Of a DNA stretch of 40,504 nucleotides, positions 34,845 through 40,504 are shown piece after piece (the stretch's first letter is position 1; every line of letters starts with the position of its first letter). The position numbers and the translations under genes are program-made. The stretch is from an uncultured Geobacteraceae bacterium (GTDB lineage Bacteria > Desulfobacterota > Desulfuromonadia > Geobacterales > Pseudopelobacteraceae). The notes beneath the pieces are model-generated. The model had not been told where the DNA came from, made no database searches, and saw only the letters and a list, made by a program, of their open reading frames with translations. The stretch covers positions 1 to 40,504 of the forward strand of contig CAIRND010000619.1 in the NCBI GenBank assembly GCA_903879825.1, read 5' to 3'.

Positions 34845-36176
34845 TTAGAGAGTGACTGGTGCCTGCTGCTTGCGTAGGATCTTGTCAGCATACATTAGTT
34901 CGTCAGCTTTTTTGAGAGTCTCTGGTATTTTTTCACCAGTAGCAGCTGTAGCTCCACCCAACGATATTCTTACTGAAGGCTCACCATTATTAGCATTGTA
35001 AATTTCAACACAAGACCTAATTCGCTCAATTGCTATTACTGCTTCCTCATAGTCCATTTCTCGAAGAAGTACCACAAATTCGTCGCCACCCGTGCGAGCT
35101 ACGATATCATTCCCACGAAATACCATTTGTAAAATAGTGGCAGCACCTTTAATTACCTGGTCGCCAGCACCGTGCCCCAGCGTATCATTGACCTGTTTTA
35201 GTCCATCAAGATCGGCGACTATAATGCTAACGGGAAACTGCCTGCCACGAGCAGCAAGTTCAAGCTCAGCATCGAAAAAAGCCCTGTTGTAGAGTCCTGT
35301 TAATGAATCATGGGTGCTTTGGAATTTCAAGAGGCCTTCTGTTTTCTTACGGACTGTTATGTCACGAGATACTCCAACAAATTCCTTAATTTTTCCATCC
35401 GAATCAGTGATTGCAGAAATTACCACCTCAACATTGATGACCCTTCCATCCTGACAAACCTGCTCGATCTCGATAACTTCGGGTTGAGAATCTGCGACAT
35501 GGTGATTTTGAGCATTCACTATTTCATTAGATAAAGCTTTGCGCAATGTGGCAAGAGATTCTGGAGTCATAGCTTGTTCAATTGGTTCTTGTAGTGCTTC
35601 AGCGACACTCAGGCCGCGAAGCCCGGCAATTGAAGGGCTAATATAAGTAAAATGTTCCATAGAGCGGTCAAGAGTCCAAATAACATCACTTACATTCTCA
35701 GCAATGTGCCGTAAACGTTCTTCGCTCTCTCGTATTGCATCTGCCTGCTGCTGAAGCTTTATATTGTTTTCTAAAAGCTGCCGATTCATACCTTCAAGTT
35801 CGTTACGAGATTTTTCAAGCTGCTTAACCATCATGTTAAAGGATTCGGAAAAATCACCCATAAAATCTACTCGCTGGGTGAAATCTCCCGATGAAACCAT
35901 TTTGGTCTGCCAGGTCAGGTGGTTTAACGATGCTTGTAATGCCTTAATAGCTCCGGGCATATATCCTTTTGCAGTGACTTTATAATTCAAGTTACCAGAT
36001 GCAAAAGCCATGATAGCCGTTCTAACTTCCAATAAAGATGCGTATAGCTCTGAATAACCTCCTACTCCTATTAACTCAGGTGGTTCCGCAGAGACCCCCT
36101 GTGCTGTAAGGAGGTCATGCAGGTTCTTAACTGCTACATCAAAAAGATCTACGTTGTTTTCTGCTGCCTTAGTCAT
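34845..36176 (-). CDS. HAMP-like/PAS diguanylate cyclase
   Basis: A soluble 443-residue GGDEF protein. The N-terminal third has two HAMP-like helical segments without membrane helices (SGNLNYKVTAKGYMPGAIKA, SSGDFTQRVDFMGDFSESFN), then a coil, a PAS (about 155-275) and a GGDEF domain (about 285-440). The active-site motif is intact (RTGGDEFVVLL), and RGND, five residues before it, matches the RxxD inhibitory site, so it should make cyclic di-GMP under product control. The gene begins three bases after the V4R gene with no separate ribosome-binding site, so it is translationally coupled to it. The V4R protein is probably its sensory partner, and the PilZ protein just upstream a receptor for its product. 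Confidence 0.92.
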   Translation of the reverse strand: MTKAAENNVDLFDVAVKNLHDLLTAQGVSAEPPELIGVGGYSELYASLLEVRTAIMAFASGNLNYKVTAKGYMPGAIKALQASLNHLTWQTKMVSSGDFTQRVDFMGDFSESFNMMVKQLEKSRNELEGMNRQLLENNIKLQQQADAIRESEERLRHIAENVSDVIWTLDRSMEHFTYISPSIAGLRGLSVAEALQEPIEQAMTPESLATLRKALSNEIVNAQNHHVADSQPEVIEIEQVCQDGRVINVEVVISAITDSDGKIKEFVGVSRDITVRKKTEGLLKFQSTHDSLTGLYNRAFFDAELELAARGRQFPVSIIVADLDGLKQVNDTLGHGAGDQVIKGAATILQMVFRGNDIVARTGGDEFVVLLREMDYEEAVIAIERIRSCVEIYNANNGEPSVRISLGGATAATGEKIPETLKKADELMYADKILRKQQAPVTL

Positions 36177-36179
36177 TTG

Positions 36180-36701
36180 CTATACTACCGCCTTTGCTTC
36201 AAATCGGCAGGTGCGGTCACCAGTACACCAACAATCAACTTCTTTTACAATAAACTTCATCCCTGAAAAACATTCCAATAAAGAGGATATAAAACCTTCA
36301 TCATAACTGCAGATTTCGTAGTCAAGTTCCGGCAGTCCGGAGCAGTCCAGATCTTCTGAGACTGTCACGGTTATTTCGCCCTTTTCTAAATCCGCTTTTT
36401 CAACGCGTAAAATTCCAATGCCAAGCTCTTTAAGAACTTCCTGCAACTCACGAACAAATTCGTTCAGATCCGTTGTCGGTGTAAGCATATGCTCATAAAA
36501 CTCTTTCCCGGCCAGAGCGCCAGATTCATAGAATATCTTGTCAGTTTCTTCCGTTCCAACATGCTGTTCAATCACATCTCGAAAAGCAAACTGCAGCAAA
36601 CGATAGACTTCAAGGCGTGTAGTATTACCCAGGTTAGGTCGTCCCGCTTCAATGTCTCCAAGAAGACTCCACGAAAATTTATATTTACGATCACTGTTCA
36701 T
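36180..36701 (-). CDS. V4R-domain protein
   Basis: A 173-residue protein of the 4-vinyl-reductase (V4R) type. The N-terminal segment FSWSLLGDIEAGRPNLG with VYRLLQFAFRDVI is characteristic of a common stand-alone form, and the C-terminus has the V4R Cys cluster: Cys157, Cys159 and Cys165 in DCWCTGDRTCRF. V4R domains are thought to bind small hydrocarbon or other ligands, with the Cys possibly holding a metal. It is encoded immediately before the diguanylate cyclase (3-base gap) and 41 bases after the PilZ gene. I infer that it senses a ligand or redox state and controls the cyclase. No enzymatic role is implied. Confidence 0.9.
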   Translation of the reverse strand: MNSDRKYKFSWSLLGDIEAGRPNLGNTTRLEVYRLLQFAFRDVIEQHVGTEETDKIFYESGALAGKEFYEHMLTPTTDLNEFVRELQEVLKELGIGILRVEKADLEKGEITVTVSEDLDCSGLPELDYEICSYDEGFISSLLECFSGMKFIVKEVDCWCTGDRTCRFEAKAVV

Positions 36702-36742
36702 AAATCCACCTTCTCAATTTAATGGGCCATGTTAGTTAACGA

Positions 36743-37327
36743 TCAATCGTTTACATTCAATCGCTCTATTGCATGGCGGATTTTAGCCCTGGTTTCCCCG
36801 GAATCGCTCTGAATATGAAACGCTTCGATCTCCTCACGATGCAAATGTACGTTAATAGAATGTCCACCTGAAGCTAATCGCATAGTATGAATTTCTCTCT
36901 CTGGGTTCAGTTCACCATTGTCAAAGCAGAGAACCGACAAACCAACGCTATGTTGGTCCGCTACTTCTCTTCCCAGTCTGATTAGGTCTTTTACGCCGTT
37001 TAAAAAGTGCAGTTCTTTCTGCACGAGGTGATCAAGAAAATCACAGGGTTTTCTTTCGTCTTCCGTAAATTCGAGTGCCATCAGATCTGATTCAAAGCGT
37101 ACAATCTGTGCATCTACCTTTTGGTATGAGTGGGTATTATCGGCTTGATGTAACATTAGGCTGCATTTGTCGCCTGGTTCAGTCGTTTCATGGGGTGTTC
37201 TTTTTAAGCTCAATAGCACTCCATTTTTAGAGATATTCTGAATCCGGCAATTGATTTTAGAGTCATTGAGTTGCAACCACCCATTACTGAACAAATCAAC
37301 TCGTTGTGACTGTCTTTTTTCGCTCAT
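36743..37327 (-). CDS. PilZ-domain c-di-GMP receptor
   Basis: A 194-residue protein. The N-terminal half is a PilZ domain with both ligand-binding motifs intact: RQSQR (RxxxR, about residues 5-9) and NISKNG (NxSxxG, about 32-37), so cyclic di-GMP binding is expected. The C-terminal 100 residues (KPCDFLDHLVQKELHFLNGV, DNGELNPEREIHTM) form a second region I do not recognise. It lies 41 bases before the V4R gene and is followed by the diguanylate cyclase, giving a sensor-synthase-receptor set in one unit. GGAGA precedes the ATG by about ten bases. Confidence 0.9.
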   Translation of the reverse strand: MSEKRQSQRVDLFSNGWLQLNDSKINCRIQNISKNGVLLSLKRTPHETTEPGDKCSLMLHQADNTHSYQKVDAQIVRFESDLMALEFTEDERKPCDFLDHLVQKELHFLNGVKDLIRLGREVADQHSVGLSVLCFDNGELNPEREIHTMRLASGGHSINVHLHREEIEAFHIQSDSGETRAKIRHAIERLNVND

Positions 37328-37457
37328 AAACTAATTGTCTCCATAGTTCTTGTCTGCTCTTCCTTGTGGGAAGGGAAGGTAATCATCACGAAATTTCCTG
37401 CCGTATTCAGATGGATACTCTTTGGTCTACAGACTCAATACTTGATACAAAGTGCAA

Positions 37458-39446
37458 TTACATGCTCCGCGTATACTCTGATTCCAACTGTTCAAGAAGT
37501 ACAACAATCTCCTCAGAATAGCCTTCCATCTCGATATACAGCGTATGTACCAGTTCTATCTTTCCACTTTTACACGCTTCCTGAGCCTTCATTGCTAATG
37601 AATGTACTTTTTCGTGTGGTGGCACTATGGCGTTAAAGCTCGGCAACGAACGCAAAGCCTGCCCTGCGGGAGAATCATACCATTTGCCAAAACGGCAGGT
37701 ATGATGATCAGGAAGTTTCATAGCATGAAGATCTTTTTGCCCGCCATGAATACACGTTGCAATCTTCTGTACAAAAAGCCGGTGATCCGATTTAGCGAGC
37801 TCTATCATGGTAAGCGCTTCCATCGGTACGGTCACTTTTGCGACTGCCTCACGGATACCTTCGTCTGCCTTCCCCAATCTGAAAACAGAGCTGGTAAGTT
37901 CAACGGCAAGGGCGGAAATGCCTTCCGATGCTTCACGGCCCCTATCAACATTTTTGGATATTTCAAGAGAGTTTGCTGATTGTTCTTCCGTTGCGATTGC
38001 AATTTCTACGATACTTTTGCTTACCTGATTATTGATGTTCGATATTTCGTTGAGACTGTTGGTTGATGCCTGAATAAGACCATACACATCTTCAATCTGT
38101 TTTTTTACTTCCTGCGCCGTTACTGATGTTTCGTTTGTTTCTTTCTGAACGGACTTAATCATTGAAGCAATTTCTTTTGTTGCCCGTGTTGTGCGCTCAG
38201 CCAAATTCCTGACCTCATCAGCGACAACGGCAAAGCCACGTCCCTGTTCACCTGCCCTGGCGGCCTCTATAGCAGCATTTAAAGCAAGCAGATTAGTCTG
38301 GTCGGCAATCTCAGCGATTGTGTCGGATATCGCACCAATTGACTCGGTCGTAGTATTGAGAATCAACAATTTGCTCTGTAACCCTTCCATCACATCTTTG
38401 GCCGCAACCATAGCTTCAATACTGCGGTTACTCTTTTCTGAACCACTCATTGCTTCTCGGGATGCTTGTTCTGACAGCTCCGCGGCGTGAGAAGCGGTTC
38501 GTGCCAGTGCACCGATTGTCTCACTCATATGTGCAACGGCAGAGGCATTTTCACAGGTTGCACCCGAAAGAGTTGTCGAGCTGTCGAGGATATGCGAGGC
38601 GTTTTTCTTAACTTCAAATGCCGAGCAAATAACCACTGATATTGAACGAATGATATCGTTGAGAATGTCTGACAATGATCCTTTCATCGAATTCAACTGG
38701 TTGCAAATGTCACTAATTTCATCTTTACCCGGAATGATACATTCAACGGTCATATCACCTGCGGCTACTATTTTTACCTGTTCCTGTATCAAAATGACTC
38801 TGTTGACTATTCCCTTTTTAATAAACCAACTGAGCACCAAAATTATAACGAACATTACCCCCGCAATAGTGAGGTGTTTGAGTGCACTTGATAAAAATAT
38901 CCGATTCACATCGTCTATATATATCCCACTTCCAACAATCCACCCCCAAGGTTCAAAGCCTTTTACAAACGACACTTTCTTAACTGGTTCCGTCGCACCT
39001 GGCTTTGGCCACATATAGTACACAAAACCGGATCCAGTCTTTTTTACCGTTTCAGCAAATTCTACAAAAAGTTTTTTCCCGTTTGGGTCTTTGGAGTCAG
39101 AAAGATCCTTACCGTTTAATTCCGGCTTGATTGGATGCATGACCATTGTGGGATGCATGTCATTGATCCAGAAGTATTCTTTGCCTTCATATCGCATTGA
39201 TCCGACTGTAGACATTGCAAGCGACTTTGCTTCCTGCTCGGTCATTTTGCCGTCTTTTGCGAGTTTATAGCAGCTTTCAATTACAGAATGGGCCGACTCA
39301 ACAAGATGCCTTGTTTTAAGCTCCTTTTCTGCCAACAGGTCATACTTGCTCGAAAAAAGTGAATAACATGAGATTCCAACCATACCGAGAAGAGAAATAA
39401 TGGTTATAAGCAACAGCTTCTTACTGAAATTCAGGTTTTGCAGCAT
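37458..39446 (-). CDS. Chemoreceptor with single Cache and C-terminal CZB domain
   Basis: A 662-residue chemoreceptor with TM1 (about 10-30), a periplasmic single-Cache domain (about 35-185; EYFWINDMHPTMVMHPIKPE, GFEPWGWIVGSGIYIDDV), TM2 (about 190-212), HAMP, and a signalling coil with tip EIADQTNLLALNAAIEAARA. A C-terminal CZB zinc-binding domain follows (about 545-655), with DHRLFVQKI, CRFGKWYDS and HEKVHSLA supplying the His and Cys ligands. CZB domains bind zinc and can respond to zinc or to hypochlorous acid through the Cys. The receptor thus has one periplasmic and one cytoplasmic sensor. GGGAG precedes the ATG. It follows a small Cys-rich gene by 35 bases and CheW beyond that, suggesting one operon. 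Confidence 0.94.
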   Translation of the reverse strand: MLQNLNFSKKLLLITIISLLGMVGISCYSLFSSKYDLLAEKELKTRHLVESAHSVIESCYKLAKDGKMTEQEAKSLAMSTVGSMRYEGKEYFWINDMHPTMVMHPIKPELNGKDLSDSKDPNGKKLFVEFAETVKKTGSGFVYYMWPKPGATEPVKKVSFVKGFEPWGWIVGSGIYIDDVNRIFLSSALKHLTIAGVMFVIILVLSWFIKKGIVNRVILIQEQVKIVAAGDMTVECIIPGKDEISDICNQLNSMKGSLSDILNDIIRSISVVICSAFEVKKNASHILDSSTTLSGATCENASAVAHMSETIGALARTASHAAELSEQASREAMSGSEKSNRSIEAMVAAKDVMEGLQSKLLILNTTTESIGAISDTIAEIADQTNLLALNAAIEAARAGEQGRGFAVVADEVRNLAERTTRATKEIASMIKSVQKETNETSVTAQEVKKQIEDVYGLIQASTNSLNEISNINNQVSKSIVEIAIATEEQSANSLEISKNVDRGREASEGISALAVELTSSVFRLGKADEGIREAVAKVTVPMEALTMIELAKSDHRLFVQKIATCIHGGQKDLHAMKLPDHHTCRFGKWYDSPAGQALRSLPSFNAIVPPHEKVHSLAMKAQEACKSGKIELVHTLYIEMEGYSEEIVVLLEQLESEYTRSM

Positions 39447-39481
39447 TCATTACTCCCTACGTCCATAAAGCTTATTTCAAT

Positions 39482-39706
39482 TTATTTTCCAAACAACACG
39501 CGAGTTATTACAGACGGATTGATAGCTCCTTTTCTACGTCCAAACATACATGCATTGCAACAATAGTGTAGGGCGTCCTGTAGTATGCCCCTTGAAATTT
39601 TGACCGAATACCCCTGGCTATCTGTTTTGATGGAATATACATTATAAATGTCTGCATTCAATATTTCTTTCCCGCAATGATCACAAAAAACCTGTTCCAA
39701 GAGCAC
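39482..39706 (-). CDS. Small Cys-rich (zinc-ribbon-like) protein
   Basis: A protein of about 74 residues with two Cys pairs, VFCDHCGKEI near the start and HYCCNACMFGRRKG in the middle, a pattern that suggests a small zinc-binding fold. I do not recognise a named family. The start is either the GTG at 39706 or a TTG at 39700, the latter better placed behind GAGG. It lies between CheW (57 bases upstream) and the CZB chemoreceptor (35 bases downstream), in the same direction. This position next to a zinc-binding chemoreceptor hints at a role in metal or redox signalling, but that is guesswork. Confidence 0.7.
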   Translation of the reverse strand: MLLEQVFCDHCGKEILNADIYNVYSIKTDSQGYSVKISRGILQDALHYCCNACMFGRRKGAINPSVITRVLFGK

Positions 39707-39763
39707 CTCGATTTGATTTGGAATAGCATAAGTATGGCATACCGAATAAAGGGTTAAATGAAA

Positions 39764-40261
39764 TCAAATTTCACCAAAACTTTCCCGCTCGTCATCAGAG
39801 AACATAAGATCGATATCCATAATTATCAGTAATCTTTCGGCGTGATTAAAGACACCAGTGATGAATTCCTGACCAATGCCACCCGACAGTACCATCGCTG
39901 GCGGTGGCTGGATTTCACTGCTTTGGATGCGAATAACTTCTGAAACAGAATCCACGATAAACCCGGTCAGGCTACCGCAGACATCCATGATAATAATCCG
40001 GGTTTGGTTACTGTTTTCGCTTTCCATCAAATTAAAACGCCTGCGCATGGATATAATCGGGATTACCTTGCCACGAAGATTGATGATGCCCTCGACGTGC
40101 TGCGGAACATTGGGCATTTTGGTGATGGTTGGCATGCGGATGATCTCTCGTACCTTGAGAACTTCAACACCATATTCTTCATCTGCCAGCATAAAACTTA
40201 CCAACTGCACCAGTTCATCGTTCTTTGAGTCATTTATTTTTACAAGTGCATGTGTGGACAT
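39764..40261 (-). CDS. cheW: Chemotaxis coupling protein CheW
   Basis: A 165-residue CheW domain starting at the ATG at 40261 (MSTHALVKIN), which has AAAGGAG at proper distance; an upstream in-frame ATG at 40291 precedes that site. Family marks are VSFMLADEEYGVEVLKVREI, GIINLRGKVIPIISMRRRF and LLIIMDIDLMFSDDE. It would couple the CZB chemoreceptor downstream to CheA. It differs enough from the CheW at 24473-24964 that the two were probably acquired or specialised separately. The gene upstream is a bacteriohemerythrin, 124 bases away. Confidence 0.95.
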   Translation of the reverse strand: MSTHALVKINDSKNDELVQLVSFMLADEEYGVEVLKVREIIRMPTITKMPNVPQHVEGIINLRGKVIPIISMRRRFNLMESENSNQTRIIIMDVCGSLTGFIVDSVSEVIRIQSSEIQPPPAMVLSGGIGQEFITGVFNHAERLLIIMDIDLMFSDDERESFGEI

Positions 40262-40385
40262 TTTGGGCTCCTTTTTCGGGCTATGTATCAAATCACCATA
40301 AATACGTGAATTGAAATAATCGCTTATTGTAAATAAAAGTCAGGCAATTGGTTTGCTGCGCTCTATCCTGTAACAACTATTTCCC

Positions 40386-40504
40386 TTACTTGATACCATT
40401 CTTGGTTAAGTGAGGGCCATAGCGTTTATCAACTCCTTTAATATGGTTTATGAGCCAATCCTGCAAAAAGTTAATTACGTCCTGGGTAATAAGCGGTTCG
40501 CCAG
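40386..40504 (-). CDS. Bacteriohemerythrin, C-terminal end only (cut by the window)
   Basis: The last 38 codons of a gene entering from the right edge, ending in TAA at 40386-40388. The product ends INFLQDWLINHIKGVDKRYG then PHLTKNGIK. The HIKGVD segment matches the final His-x4-Asp iron ligands of hemerythrins, and DWL..HI...DK.Y is typical of bacteriohemerythrins, small di-iron oxygen-binding proteins. Its presence beside chemotaxis genes fits oxygen sensing or delivery in microaerobic and anaerobic bacteria. The rest of the protein lies outside the window, so fusion to another domain cannot be excluded. Confidence 0.82.
   Translation of the reverse strand, partial: GEPLITQDVINFLQDWLINHIKGVDKRYGPHLTKNGIK

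Overview
The window looks like a chromosomal signal-transduction island from a Geobacter-like member of the Desulfobacterota (Geobacterales). This is an inference from gene content, with no species call: very long PAS-rich hybrid histidine kinases, several chemoreceptors, V4R and PilZ proteins, a bacteriohemerythrin end, and a receiver followed by a Cys-rich HGxCPxC tail. Apart from a small ArsR-type regulator and one possible small ORF at the left end, every gene is on the minus strand, so transcription runs right to left.

Left part (1-5 kb): an ArsR/SmtB-type repressor, about 1 kb of mostly empty DNA with one small ORF, a single-domain response regulator whose C-terminal zinc-ribbon-like tail is cut off by in-frame stops, and a REC-LuxR response regulator. 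The LuxR regulator is the last of three overlapping genes (1700-aa membrane hybrid kinase, REC-PAS-PAS kinase, REC-LuxR regulator) that look like one phosphorelay operon. Then (10.4-19.3 kb) come a Cache-type hybrid kinase, a BvgS-like kinase with a periplasmic solute-binding domain (joined to the previous gene by an ATGA overlap), and a two-TM PAS hybrid kinase.

Middle (19.5-25.8 kb): a pseudo-receiver lacking its phospho-acceptor Asp with a chemoreceptor gene; remnants of a duplicated copy of the BvgS-like/Cache-kinase gene pair; a second chemoreceptor with its own CheW; and a decayed second copy of the pseudo-receiver gene that still keeps its promoter. One promoter plus a conserved 20-bp upstream box occurs three times, each time in front of a receiver gene or its remnant.

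Right part (25.8-40.5 kb): a TonB-dependent receptor, an orphan periplasmic binding protein of the ABC_sub_bind type, a membrane hybrid kinase and a REC-PAS-kinase-REC protein in tight order, followed by a Cys-rich PAS kinase. This is the best candidate for an undescribed sensing system: outer-membrane uptake or sensing, a periplasmic binder and a kinase cascade, with no permease or ATPase. Upstream of it lies a c-di-GMP/chemotaxis group: hemerythrin end, CheW, a small Cys-rich protein, a chemoreceptor with a C-terminal CZB zinc domain, a PilZ protein, a V4R protein and a HAMP-like/PAS/GGDEF diguanylate cyclase with intact active and inhibitory sites.

No CheA, CheY, CheR or CheB is present, so the three receptors and two CheW proteins must work with a core chemotaxis complex encoded elsewhere. 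No rRNA, tRNA, CRISPR or insertion sequence was seen.
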